A DNA stretch of 64,000 bases from Chloroflexi bacterium UBA6077 (GTDB lineage: Bacteria; Chloroflexota; UBA6077), in contig DIXP01000022.1 in the NCBI GenBank assembly GCA_002436065.1, forward strand, positions 58,095-122,094, given 5' to 3'. Both the position numbers and the translations under genes were made by a program. The notes beneath the pieces are model-generated. The model ran no database searches. It was not told where the DNA came from and saw nothing but the letters and a program-made list of their open reading frames with translations. Numbering within the stretch: the first letter of the stretch is position 1; each line of letters starts with the position of its first letter. This document shows positions 27,933 through 36,453 of this stretch, piece by piece.

Positions 27933-28199
27933 GATCCAGTCTCCTTCCAACTATGTCTAGAAGAGCTAAACCTGGATACTCCGCCGTGAATGCCAATCCT
28001 TATAGCTATATGCAAGGGTTCTCAATCTCCTCTTGCTTTCATCCTCTCCTTTCTAGTTGTGCCGACACCGATATCCGAGGCATCGGAAGCGCCCACTCCT
28101 TGATCAACGACTAATAAGATCTTCCTGAAAAGAAGAACCGGCCTTGGACTTAGCAATAGCTAATCAATGCGATAGGACTGGCGGGGTTTCCCCAATTGC

Positions 28200-29588
28200 C
28201 TAAGCGTCTACGAGGTGGCGCTTCATGATGCGTAAAGCTGTGTCTGGAGCGATGCCAGCCAATAGACCCATGGCGTACATGATGTAGGACTGATCGATAA
28301 CCATCTTTGGTCTTCTTGGACGCAAAGAAAAGGGATTCGCAGCATCGAACAACGCACTACACAAGACGCCTCGCGGATCGCTTCCTCGGGCGAAGATACC
28401 ACCCGTGCCGATCAAATATTGGACAGTTGTCAGATCCTTTCCATACAGAAGGTTGACTGGCCCTTCTGATGTATAGACCATCTCCAACCGTCCCGAGTGG
28501 CGCTGCACTGCCACCTCAACTGCCGCCTTGGCCAGAGCTACATCAAGGGCGTAACCCTCCGTTGATTGTGGCACGGTCGATGTCTCGCGGGTCAACCTAT
28601 CGATGGCCGTATGAATTTGTTCCGGTGAAGCCCCGCACTGGACGGCAATGGCATCGGCACCAACCGCCTCGAGTATCGAAACAGCGTTGTATCGGAGTCC
28701 TAGATCGCCCTCGACAGTGCGCTTGGCAAAGGGCTCGGGCAACCCTTTCGGTAACCATGAGGTGTCACTGGGGTGACCATGAGCTACAGAATGAACGTCG
28801 GTTGTAGCCCCGCCAACATCCACGACAACGAGATCGCCGAGCCCCTGTTCCTTAGGACTACCCTGGGCCAATAACGTTGCTGCCTGGAGTACCGCCATTG
28901 GGGTTGGCATCAGGATGTCGCCAATCAGGTCCCGCACGCGGTGTATGCCTTTGGCCTCGACGATGCGCCGCATGAAGACTTCGCGAATAGCTGCCCGCGC
29001 AGGTTCGACGTTGAGCCGACCGAGTTCCGGCATCACGTTCTCGGTTACCACGATTTCTTTGTTCTCAGCCTGGAGGAGGTCCTCTGCATCTTCACTGGCA
29101 TCGCTGTTTCCGGCGTAAAGAATGGGACAGGTGAGGGTAGAGCCAGCCAACATGCGGGCATTGAAGAGAATGACCTCAGCATCACCACCATCTGTCCCGC
29201 CTGCCAGCAGAATAATCTCTGGGCGCAACTCCTCCAGCCAGGCGATATCGCGGCGTCGAAGATGGTAGGAAAAGGCGCGCAACACCTTTGCCCCCGCGCC
29301 CAAGGCGGCACGCTTAGCGGCTTCGGCAGTGAGTTCAGGCACCAGACCGATAGCCACCATCCGAAGTCCTCCTGCGGCGCTACTTGACGCCAGGAATCGG
29401 CACTCCTCGAGGTTGGTCAGCCCCAGTTCTTTGCGTACCTGATTGAGGGCTGACTGCAGACCGACCATCACGTTGGTATCGACCGTGGATGGTGATTGGA
29501 CTCGCGCCAGAAGCTGCTCGGCCGAAACATCGACCGCGACGGCCTTTGTATAGGTACTGCCAAAATCGATCAATAGAGCGAGGCCCAT
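28200..29588 (-). CDS. GlmL/MutL-like actin-fold partner of the B12 mutase
   Basis: A 462-residue protein of the GlmL/MutL family, the actin/HSP70-type ATPase usually found between or beside glutamate mutase subunits. LLIDFGSTYTKAVAVDV is the first phosphate loop; LAGGTDGGDA, VVDVGGATTDVHSV and LIGTGGIFARG are the further nucleotide-fold motifs. A reactivating or chaperone role for the cobalamin enzyme is proposed for the family but is inference here. Its ATG at 29588 overlaps the stop of the S subunit by one base (TAATG), so the two are coupled. The reading from 29609 is rejected for lack of a ribosome site. Confidence 0.85.
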   Translation of the reverse strand: MGLALLIDFGSTYTKAVAVDVSAEQLLARVQSPSTVDTNVMVGLQSALNQVRKELGLTNLEECRFLASSSAAGGLRMVAIGLVPELTAEAAKRAALGAGAKVLRAFSYHLRRRDIAWLEELRPEIILLAGGTDGGDAEVILFNARMLAGSTLTCPILYAGNSDASEDAEDLLQAENKEIVVTENVMPELGRLNVEPARAAIREVFMRRIVEAKGIHRVRDLIGDILMPTPMAVLQAATLLAQGSPKEQGLGDLVVVDVGGATTDVHSVAHGHPSDTSWLPKGLPEPFAKRTVEGDLGLRYNAVSILEAVGADAIAVQCGASPEQIHTAIDRLTRETSTVPQSTEGYALDVALAKAAVEVAVQRHSGRLEMVYTSEGPVNLLYGKDLTTVQYLIGTGGIFARGSDPRGVLCSALFDAANPFSLRPRRPKMVIDQSYIMYAMGLLAGIAPDTALRIMKRHLVDA

Positions 29589-30049
29589 TAGCTGAGACCT
29601 AAATCGCACTTCAAGTCGGCGATAGCGGTTTCGGGCTTCGTTCCCGGTGGGTAGATACGATCAAAACCCATATCTGAGAAGAGTTGCTCTGTCTTGGGCC
29701 ATTCTTCAGGGTCAGTCACCAGTATCCCGCCGATGTAGAGAAGGATGTTGGCTAGCCCGGCCTCCCGGCACTTGGCGCGCAGGCCCTCGCAGTCGATACG
29801 TGCCATTCCGTACAGGGACGATACTAGGATTGCGTCGGCTGCCGTTTCCCTGGCTGCACTGATGAACTCGTTGGGCAGGACCAGGGCTCCGAGATATGCA
29901 ACTCTGAATCCGGCGCGCTCGAAGGCCCAGCGTAATATCGAAATTCCAGCTACATGGGCATCGAGCCCGATAGTACCCAGGACAATGGTCGGCTGCCGCT
30001 TCGCATCCGCCATTCCAGTACTACCTTTCTGAGTTACCGCGTCATTCAT
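29588..30049 (-). CDS. AdoCbl mutase small (B12-binding) subunit, GlmS-like
   Basis: A 153-residue cobalamin-binding subunit like glutamate mutase sigma. The signature DAHVAG (D30, H32, G35) supplies the lower-ligand histidine, and SSLYG and IGGIL complete the B12-binding Rossmann fold. It would assemble with the large subunit, sandwiching adenosylcobalamin between them. Family members run about 140-150 residues; the N-terminal 12 are extra, and an ATG at 30013 is an alternative start. It lies between the E and L genes, the usual mutase arrangement. Confidence 0.9.
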   Translation of the reverse strand: MNDAVTQKGSTGMADAKRQPTIVLGTIGLDAHVAGISILRWAFERAGFRVAYLGALVLPNEFISAARETAADAILVSSLYGMARIDCEGLRAKCREAGLANILLYIGGILVTDPEEWPKTEQLFSDMGFDRIYPPGTKPETAIADLKCDLGLS

Positions 30050-30071
30050 AGCTCAACCATCCTTTCCAGGC

Positions 30072-31550
30072 TCAGTATGGTCGCTCCGCCGCCTCTTCTG
30101 AGAGTGGCCGAGATGCCCAGGTGGGAATCTGAATCACCCAGTCTAGATCTGCTGTGGTGTTTTCCCTTCGCTCCCTCTCCGCTATTCGGGACCGATGGTA
30201 TTCGATCACTTCTGGCGGAAGCGGGACATTACCGTGATCCAGATATCGCACGGCGCCTCGTGCATCGCGGACGAGCTTGACCTGCGACCGGAGCGGCAAC
30301 CAGGGCGAGAAGACGGTGTCTAATACTCCTGCCTCAACGGCGCGGCAGGCCCCGAGGGCAACATCTCCATCGCCGAGCTCCAGTACCTTTTCAAGGATTG
30401 CGCGCGCTTCCTTCTCGATCATTTCGCGTTCGAGACTCAGTTCCTCGCTCTCAGGGAGTCGCTGGCCTTTCAAGAGCCGCGCGATTTGAGCCGCTACTAG
30501 CATGGCCTCGCGATTGCCCTTACCTGTTACGGTAGTCCGGGCCTCGTCGGGAGACTTGATTTGACAGCCATTGCAGCCGGCCAGGGCAGCTACCGCAGTG
30601 TTCCAGGCAATCTGTCCAGCCATGGATATGGGCTCCCTCGGCCAATCGCCTACGTAGTTGTAGGCCCACGGGTACACATGCACGTTATGGAAACCAAACC
30701 GTTCGAAGTATTCCGGAGCAAGCTTGCTGACGACTTGGATGCCTGCGACGTCTTGAACCATGCCCATCCCCGTAGCGATGCCCAAATCCATATACTTGGT
30801 GCCCTGCGCTGCAGCCAGGAGACCTTGGATCACCCCTACCGCCACCTTGAAGCCAAGGGTATCCCAGCCAGACAGGTTAGCGAAGTCACGTCTAAGGATA
30901 GGAACGCCACGTTCGTTGAAGTATGCGGTAAGGCGATCTATGTACTGATGGTTGTAGATCATCAATTCCAGAGGATAGTCTCGAGAGTGTTGAATGACTT
31001 GCTCGATACTCTTTATCGTTCCACAGGTCCAGCCGCCTGCGAGCGCAATTTCCCAGGCTAGGCGCGCGTCCTCGTCATTGCCATCGGTGGATAGTGGAAC
31101 TGTAGTGGACTCATTTAGTGCGCGAGCCCCTGCCACACCGTGTAGCACGATTGGGTACCCGTTTAAGTACGAAAAGCCATCGCGACGGCTGCGCTCTATG
31201 GCATCCTGTGATTTCGCGAACTGGCACTTACGGGAATAGGTGTCGGTGAAAACGTGCCAGCGGTCTGGTTTGAGATCCTCAGACTCATGGATATGATCGC
31301 TTACCTGCTCGACCAATGCGTGTCCGCAAGATGGAACGAGCTGTAGACGGTCCTCCTTCATTGCCTGTTCGTTGCGAAGAGATGCGAACTTCCACCATGG
31401 CTGTTCTCGCTGGCGGGCTACGCTTTCATCGAGCGTTGCCGGATCCATAAGTTCATCGCCTGTTGGCCATTGCCGGAGAACCTCGTGTCGGACAGTGAGG
31501 AAATAGTCCCAATCCCACTGGTCCATTCGCACATTAGTCGCCAGCGCCAT
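30072..31550 (-). CDS. Glutamate-mutase-type AdoCbl mutase large subunit with altered substrate pocket
   Basis: A 492-residue protein that aligns along its length with the TIM-barrel E subunit of glutamate mutase: RHEVLRQWPTG, LNGYPIVLHGV, LAGGWT, LLAAAQGTKYMDLG, IKSPDEA, GNVPLPPEV. Against the Clostridium cochlearium enzyme, R66 becomes S74, R149 becomes D156 and E171 becomes T178, while R100 is kept as R107. Two of the three arginines that hold the glutamate carboxylates are therefore lost, as is the glutamate that contacts the amino group. This should still be an adenosylcobalamin carbon-skeleton mutase, but glutamate is an unlikely substrate. The ATG at 31550 has GGAGGG upstream. Confidence 0.87.
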   Translation of the reverse strand: MALATNVRMDQWDWDYFLTVRHEVLRQWPTGDELMDPATLDESVARQREQPWWKFASLRNEQAMKEDRLQLVPSCGHALVEQVSDHIHESEDLKPDRWHVFTDTYSRKCQFAKSQDAIERSRRDGFSYLNGYPIVLHGVAGARALNESTTVPLSTDGNDEDARLAWEIALAGGWTCGTIKSIEQVIQHSRDYPLELMIYNHQYIDRLTAYFNERGVPILRRDFANLSGWDTLGFKVAVGVIQGLLAAAQGTKYMDLGIATGMGMVQDVAGIQVVSKLAPEYFERFGFHNVHVYPWAYNYVGDWPREPISMAGQIAWNTAVAALAGCNGCQIKSPDEARTTVTGKGNREAMLVAAQIARLLKGQRLPESEELSLEREMIEKEARAILEKVLELGDGDVALGACRAVEAGVLDTVFSPWLPLRSQVKLVRDARGAVRYLDHGNVPLPPEVIEYHRSRIAERERRENTTADLDWVIQIPTWASRPLSEEAAERPY

Positions 31551-31656
31551 AATGTGCCCTCCAATCAATCAATTACTTAGCTTGCGTGGTACAGCGCGTA
31601 CTTTCACCCACTCCGGACCTAGAAGCGACTGAAGACAGATACAGCTTGATTGCCTG

Positions 31657-32829
31657 TCATGGAGCCCATGATTGCTGGTCTACTACCATCTGAGGCACCC
31701 GTTCAAGGTCTGGGACGGCTTGGAACTCCGGGTCCACGACAACTCCTCCTGGTGCTGAGATCAAGGGCCGTCGGAGAATCGATGTCTGGAGCTTCAAGAA
31801 ACCGTTCATCTCTCCCGCAGTCTTGATTCCCAACCCTACAGCCGCTGAAGCCTCTTGGTGGCATCCGATTTCGCCAGACACGCCGTTACCCAGGACTACC
31901 GTGAGGCCCAAACGCTTTGCCAGGGCAACCTGTTCGCCCAGAAGCCGAACGCCTCCTGACTTCATGAGCTTGAACTTGACGAACTGGGCACAGCCGAGAG
32001 CCGCCGTACGCTCAACGTCTTCCGTCCCGAGAATCGATTCATCCAGCATTAGGGGAAGTGGTGAGATGCGCGACAGTGATACCTGAGACTCCCAATCACC
32101 TGCTGGGAAGGGCTGTTCGAATAGTTCTATAGCTTCGGGAGTCACCTTCTGCACGAATTCCCGAGCGTCATCGAAGGAATAACCCTGATTAGCATCGATC
32201 CGGATCAGTGTGCCTGGGGCTTGCCTGGCCAGTTCCTGGATTAAGGTAACGCGATGGATATCAAGGCTGACGTCGAAGCCTACCTTGACCTTGATGGTAG
32301 TGTACTTTCGCTCTATTTGGGTCCAGAAGCCTGACTCTAGCTCTGGTTCGTGCTCTGCAGATAGGAGGCCTACCAGGGGTACCAGGGCCGAAGGGACTAC
32401 CTTTGGCTCGTCACCACTCGGGATACGTCGCGACACCAGTTCTAACGCGGTCATCAAAGGAGAAACGGGATATCCCCCGTGTGCGGCATAGGGGAGGATG
32501 CTCTCGATGGCAGTCTCTGGCGACATGCCGACTACTTTGGGACCGTGAGCGCACAGAAAATCCCATATGTCCTCGGCACTCTCGGGGACGTAGCCTTGAC
32601 ACGCTGTGACTTCGCCCCAGGCTGTGCGCCCATCTTCCGTACGCACTTGGATAAGAAACGTGTCGAAACTGTGGAAGGTGGCGAAGGACAAATGGTAGGG
32701 CTCTTTAAGGGGTTGCTTCATCCTGTAGAGGTCGACCGCAACGATTGGGTGTGTCTCCTCGCGCCTACGGTCGTAATGGGTGTGGAGATGGCCTTGCGAA
32801 TTCGAATCCTTGTAGTTCTCTGTCAACAC
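31657..32829 (-). CDS. Enolase-superfamily enzyme, muconate cycloisomerase-like subgroup
   Basis: A 390-residue enzyme of the MLE/dipeptide-epimerase type. The superfamily pattern is complete: base KVKVG near residue 203, metal ligands Asp in RIDANQGYS, Glu in LFEQPFP and Asp in MLDES, and the second base in FVKFKLMKSGG. These enzymes abstract a proton next to a carboxylate, giving racemisation, epimerisation, cycloisomerisation or dehydration. It resembles that subgroup rather than classic 3-methylaspartate ammonia-lyase, the partner expected beside a true glutamate mutase. It is the first gene of the cluster A minus-strand block. The start is uncertain (GTG 32829 or TTG 32826). Confidence 0.83.
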   Translation of the reverse strand: MLTENYKDSNSQGHLHTHYDRRREETHPIVAVDLYRMKQPLKEPYHLSFATFHSFDTFLIQVRTEDGRTAWGEVTACQGYVPESAEDIWDFLCAHGPKVVGMSPETAIESILPYAAHGGYPVSPLMTALELVSRRIPSGDEPKVVPSALVPLVGLLSAEHEPELESGFWTQIERKYTTIKVKVGFDVSLDIHRVTLIQELARQAPGTLIRIDANQGYSFDDAREFVQKVTPEAIELFEQPFPAGDWESQVSLSRISPLPLMLDESILGTEDVERTAALGCAQFVKFKLMKSGGVRLLGEQVALAKRLGLTVVLGNGVSGEIGCHQEASAAVGLGIKTAGEMNGFLKLQTSILRRPLISAPGGVVVDPEFQAVPDLERVPQMVVDQQSWAP

Positions 32830-33052
32830 GTCACCTCACTGTACCTCTTCCCCGCCAAAGGGCCTGCGGGGATCAGCGGATAAATCAGTTGAATGCAGCA
32901 TGTCAACAGCGCCGCTCAGCGCTGTAAGAACCTATCGACGACAAGTGTTTGACGACGATGCCATTATGAGAGCACAGACAGCAGGTAGTTGTCAATCCCC
33001 CAAATTTTCTCTTTTCGATGACTTGGATGATCGGCAGCGGCTCACTGTGCCT

Positions 33053-33085
33053 CCGATTTCGCGGCCAATTCGGCCGCGAAATCGG
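33053..33085. promoter_or_regulatory. Perfect 14-bp inverted repeat in the divergent control region of cluster A
   Basis: CCGATTTCGCGGCC at 33053-33066 and its exact reverse complement at 33072-33085 flank a 5-base loop. It lies in the 513-bp gap between the enolase-superfamily gene and the divergent NrpR-like regulator. No T-tract follows on either strand, so it is not a standard terminator. A regulator-binding site or RNA hairpin is more likely. Confidence 0.6.
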
Positions 33086-33149
33086 TCATCCCCTTTGATG
33101 GGTGCAGAAAGGGGCCTGGATTCGCCAGGCAATGGAGGGACTTCATCTC

Positions 33150-33178
33150 TTGACACACCCCCAGGCGTGTCCTATCAT
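33150..33178 (+). promoter_or_regulatory. Sigma-70-type promoter for the NrpR-like regulator A
   Basis: TTGACA at 33150-33155 and TATCAT at 33173-33178 are separated by exactly 17 bp, a near-consensus promoter pointing toward the regulator about 165 bp downstream. GACAC and GTGTC arms straddle the spacer (33152-33170), which could be an autoregulatory site. A second, weaker candidate (TTGCCT 33279, TAATAA 33303) is closer to the gene. Confidence 0.6.
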
Positions 33179-33342
33179 AATGCCCGGCGTAAACGACATA
33201 TTGTTGTCGATAAGGCTGTCTGGCTGGATGACTCGCCATAGTACGAGTATGAGTTTCTGGTGGTCATCGGTGTCGTGATTGCCTGACGCCCAATCGATAA
33301 GGTAATAATTGAGAAGTACAGTTCCAAAGATCGGTGAGGATT

Positions 33343-34467
33343 ATGCCTGAGCTTGGTGTAGACAACGACACTCGTTTAGAGATCATGCGTTTCATAGCAG
33401 AGATGGATAGTCCTATTGGTGCAGATGCTCTTGCAAGCCTGTTAAAAGATCGCGGAATAAGTCTCACTTCAACTGCCGTTCGTTACCATCTACGGATGTT
33501 GGATCAACAGGGTTTTACCTCGCGAATTGGCAAGCAAGGAAGAGTGATCACATCAAGAGGATGGGACGAATTACAGCGTTCTCGTGTTGATGCTCGGATG
33601 CAGCAAGGACTTGCAGTTTACGAGACGGCGGCACAGGTGGCGGCTCTGGGGTGGGCAAAGGGAAATGGGCATGTTGTCGGGGCGCTCACAATCTTCCCTA
33701 CCGAAGAACTCTCCACAGTACTTCTGTATGCAGTCAAGAGCTGTCGGGCTGGTTTGTGCATAAGCGATAGAATGGCACTGCTGAAGAGTGGCGATAAGTT
33801 CGGCACGAAAGTGATACCTCCAGATAAGACGGGAATAGTAACTGTTGCTACAACCGGCATCGATGGTTTCCTGTTGTCTAACGGTGTCTTGTTTCGACCT
33901 ACCTTCGGTGGCATTGTCGAAGTCATAGACTGGCATCCATATCGTTTCGTTGACATCGTGGATTTTGGTCGGGGAACTCGCGCTCCTGTGGATATACTGA
34001 TCTCCTCCGGTAGCACACATTTGCTGGGAATCATAGAGAAAGGCAATGGTCTCTTGCTGGCAGACATACGGGAGATAATAGGTGCAGCCAGGGAGCATGT
34101 GCTACGCCTTTTGCGCGACATAGAGACGTATGGCCTGGGTGGCGTGCTGATGGTCGGACAGATCGGGCAGCCAGTGATGGGCGTTCCAGTGCAGCAGCAT
34201 ACGTTTGGGGTGGCAATGATTGCAGGTATCAATCCTACCGTTGCTGCTTTCGAGGCTGGTGTATCGGCAGAGTATTCGCTGAACCAGGGAATGATAGACT
34301 TTGCATCCCTTCGCTCAGTAGAGCAGTTGGCGCCTACCCTGTTCGATAGGAATCAGTTGGCAGTGGGTGGGCGACTGGTAATATGGGAGCAGACTGAGCA
34401 GGTATCTCTAGATAGGGGGCACCATCTCCGCCAAGAAAGTCGACACGATCTAGAGATACCTGCTTAG
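33343..34467 (+). CDS. NrpR-like transcriptional regulator (winged helix plus one DUF128 domain), A
   Basis: A 374-residue DNA-binding regulator. Residues 1-75 form a winged helix (LEIMRFIAEMDSPIGADALASLL, then TSTAVRYHLRMLDQQG). The rest resembles one NrpR effector domain (DUF128), with GALTIFPTEE, DKTGIVTVATTGIDG, FGGIVEVIDWHPYRFVDI and GLGGVLMVGQIGQPVMGVPV. NrpR in methanogens is a repressor that senses 2-oxoglutarate; bacterial homologues are known but little studied. It is divergent from cluster A and probably controls it. Compared with the paralogue at 56061, it has about 24 extra C-terminal residues encoded by an inverted repeat. Start ATG 33343 is chosen by analogy with the paralogue; GTG 33334 is possible. 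Confidence 0.83.
   Translation: MPELGVDNDTRLEIMRFIAEMDSPIGADALASLLKDRGISLTSTAVRYHLRMLDQQGFTSRIGKQGRVITSRGWDELQRSRVDARMQQGLAVYETAAQVAALGWAKGNGHVVGALTIFPTEELSTVLLYAVKSCRAGLCISDRMALLKSGDKFGTKVIPPDKTGIVTVATTGIDGFLLSNGVLFRPTFGGIVEVIDWHPYRFVDIVDFGRGTRAPVDILISSGSTHLLGIIEKGNGLLLADIREIIGAAREHVLRLLRDIETYGLGGVLMVGQIGQPVMGVPVQQHTFGVAMIAGINPTVAAFEAGVSAEYSLNQGMIDFASLRSVEQLAPTLFDRNQLAVGGRLVIWEQTEQVSLDRGHHLRQESRHDLEIPA
34397..34464. repeat. 17-bp perfect inverted repeat forming the 3' end of regulator A
   Basis: AGCAGGTATCTCTAGAT at 34397-34413 is the exact reverse complement of 34448-34464, with 34 bases between. It encodes the last residues of the regulator and reaches its stop codon. The paralogous regulator ends just before the equivalent point. 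It looks like a small inserted palindromic element, or a stem that protects or ends the mRNA; no T-tract follows. Confidence 0.7.
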
Positions 34468-34601
34468 AACATGATCGCTTAGCATCTACGTACTCAAGCC
34501 TAGAGCTTACCGGGCGTGAGCGAGAGCAAGTGGCAAGCATCAACTTGGCGGTCGTGTCAATGCGCATCGTTGATCTATCAGCAGGGGGTGATGGTGACGA
34601 T

Positions 34602-35486
34602 TCACTTGATGGGGTCCTGTGCTTGCCCAAGGAACTCACGTTCGTACTGGGTGAAGCGGGTGTAGTCGATCAGTTCGTACAGCTCCTTACGAGTCATCAT
34701 ACGATCGAGCCAGCCTGTCTGGGTACCGGTGCGCTTTAGATCAACGTAGAAGGCCTGCATTGCCCGCAGCGCCACTCTAACCGCAGACATGGGGTAGATG
34801 ACCATCTTGTAGCCCATCTCCTGGAACTGCTGGGCCGTCAGATAGGGAGTCTTACCGAACTCGGTCATGTTGGCCAATAAGGGGGCTTTCACCGCCCGGG
34901 CATACGCCGCGAACTCCTCTGGCGACGCCATGGCCTCAGGGAATATGGCGTCGGCGCCTGCCTCGGCACAAGCTACACCCCGCTTAACAGCCTCGTCGAA
35001 TCCCAGTGGCGCACGCGCGTCTATGCGAGCAATGATCACGAAGTCCGGATCACGCCGAGCTGCCACGGCCGCGCGGACCTTCCCGACCATCTCCTCGAGG
35101 GCAATGCATTCTTTCCCCTCGACGTGACCACAGCGCTTGGGCGTAACCTGATCCTCGATGTGCAGGCCGGCGAGCCCGGCCCGCTCGTATTCCCATACCG
35201 TGCGCATGACGTTCATCGCGTTGCCATAGCCGGTATCGGCGTCGGCAATCACCGGTAGTTGTACCGCGTTGCAGATGTTCTTGGCATTGAACGCCATCTC
35301 AGTGAGTGTCAAGAGACCGGTATCGGGCATGCCGGTCATGCTGTTTGACACGCCAGCGCCGGTCATGTACACCGCCTCGAAGCCAGCCTGTTGGATCAGC
35401 CTGGCAGACAGGGCATCGTAAGCCCCCGGCATGACAAGGATGGTGTCTCGCGCCAGCAGCTCACGCAATCGTCGGCTGGTATGCAT
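34602..35486 (-). CDS. Isocitrate lyase/PEP mutase-family lyase (PrpB or dimethylmalate lyase-like)
   Basis: A 294-residue enzyme of the methylisocitrate lyase group. MPGAYDALSARLIQQAGF and the metal-binding DADTGYGN are present, and the loop carrying the catalytic cysteine reads PKRCGHVEGKE, as in PrpB. Such enzymes cleave 2-methylisocitrate, 2,3-dimethylmalate or oxaloacetate-like acids into smaller acids, for example pyruvate plus succinate or propionate. The ATG at 35486 has GGGGAGG upstream. Three MmgE/PrpD-family genes nearby would suit a methylcitrate-type route, but no citrate synthase is present in the window. The exact substrate is open. Confidence 0.85.
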   Translation of the reverse strand: MHTSRRLRELLARDTILVMPGAYDALSARLIQQAGFEAVYMTGAGVSNSMTGMPDTGLLTLTEMAFNAKNICNAVQLPVIADADTGYGNAMNVMRTVWEYERAGLAGLHIEDQVTPKRCGHVEGKECIALEEMVGKVRAAVAARRDPDFVIIARIDARAPLGFDEAVKRGVACAEAGADAIFPEAMASPEEFAAYARAVKAPLLANMTEFGKTPYLTAQQFQEMGYKMVIYPMSAVRVALRAMQAFYVDLKRTGTQTGWLDRMMTRKELYELIDYTRFTQYEREFLGQAQDPIK

Positions 35487-35588
35487 AATGAATCCTCCCC
35501 TTGATAGTGTGCCGATCATCCGCCGCGACTCCTGACCAAGTCAGTGACGAGCCGGCATCTACCACCCTTCCTCAGCAGTAGCGGTAAG

Positions 35589-35607
35589 TGAAATATATTA
35601 TATTCGT
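35589..35607. promoter_or_regulatory. AT-rich operator-like site upstream of the PrpB-like gene
   Basis: GAAATATATTATATTCG at 35590-35606 lies about 105 bp upstream of the lyase start and just downstream of the GntR gene. It shares the 13-mer ATATATTATATTC with the palindrome at 49001-49025 (opposite strand). A GntR-family dimer could bind both. AT-rich matches can occur by chance, so this is tentative. Confidence 0.4.
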
Positions 35608-35624
35608 GGTTCCGTGCAGACCTC

Positions 35625-36329
35625 CTAGGAGGCCGTGTCTGCCGACCCTTGGCTCTGCTGTGTCTGACCGTCGCGTCTGTCTAGCAGTTGCGTGAAGCCT
35701 GCTTGGACCCTTCTTATTCCCTCTGATATCACAGCTTCTACCCGATCTGCATCCCTTTGCTCACACGCCTGTATCAGTGCGAGGTTGCGATTCATCGATT
35801 CCTCGCGCCATCCTGGCAGCAGCTGGAGCATTCTCCGATAGTGCTGAGTGGCGTTGAAGAGCTCTGAGATCAATTTGACCAACCGTTGACTCCCTGAGGC
35901 TCGATAGATGGTGAGCCGGAACTCCTTGTTCAGGTCCAGCCATTGCAGGTGCGATACATCAGGGTGTTTCATCTGTTGGAATAGCTGCTTCAGTTTGACC
36001 GCATCATCGTCGGTTAGGCGAGGCACAGCGAGCTGTATTGCGGCCGGCTCCAATATGGACCGAACCAGATACACATCTGCGACGTCCTGTTTGGAGAGGT
36101 CCGCTACTACTGCCCCCCGATAGGGCGCGATCCTCACCAAGCCGATCACGTCCAGCCGCTGCAGCGCCTCGCGTATGGGTATGATCGACGTCTTGTATTC
36201 GATGGCCAGGTCCTGTTGCTGAAGTCTCTGACCTGGTTGCAGCTTGCCCTTAACGATGGCATCGCTGAGTTGCTGGTAGATCGAGTCGGATATTGTCTTA
36301 CCGGCGGTTCGGTCCGTTCGATGATTCAT
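35625..36329 (-). CDS. GntR-family transcriptional regulator (FadR/FCD subfamily)
   Basis: A 234-residue regulator. The N-terminal winged helix (about 15-80) includes LSDAIVKGKLQPGQRLQQQDLA and the recognition segment IIPIREALQRLDVIGLV. The C-terminal FCD ligand-binding helices (about 95-215) usually bind a carboxylate with a metal. It lies between the lyase and the DUF6282 gene on the same strand, so it probably controls this middle block. GAGGATGGT precedes the ATG. A likely ligand is the imported organic acid or one of its intermediates. Confidence 0.9.
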   Translation of the reverse strand: MNHRTDRTAGKTISDSIYQQLSDAIVKGKLQPGQRLQQQDLAIEYKTSIIPIREALQRLDVIGLVRIAPYRGAVVADLSKQDVADVYLVRSILEPAAIQLAVPRLTDDDAVKLKQLFQQMKHPDVSHLQWLDLNKEFRLTIYRASGSQRLVKLISELFNATQHYRRMLQLLPGWREESMNRNLALIQACEQRDADRVEAVISEGIRRVQAGFTQLLDRRDGQTQQSQGSADTAS

Positions 36330-36453
36330 ACCATCCTCGAGATCCTATGTGGAGATACCCTGATGGATTACACTCGCATGATGACTGTGCTCTTTACCAT
36401 GAGTAAGTATCTCATCCACCTTCAGTTCTTGCCACTGGTCGAGACTTCGTTCG

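Noticed and set aside
27933..28199. Possible cobalamin riboswitch near the mutase genes
   Set aside because: No B12-box-like core or supporting helices could be found here or in 32830-33342.
30072..32829. Classic glutamate fermentation via methylaspartate (GlmES plus methylaspartase)
   Set aside because: The mutase lacks most glutamate-binding residues, and the neighbouring enolase-superfamily protein looks like the muconate cycloisomerase subgroup rather than methylaspartate ammonia-lyase.
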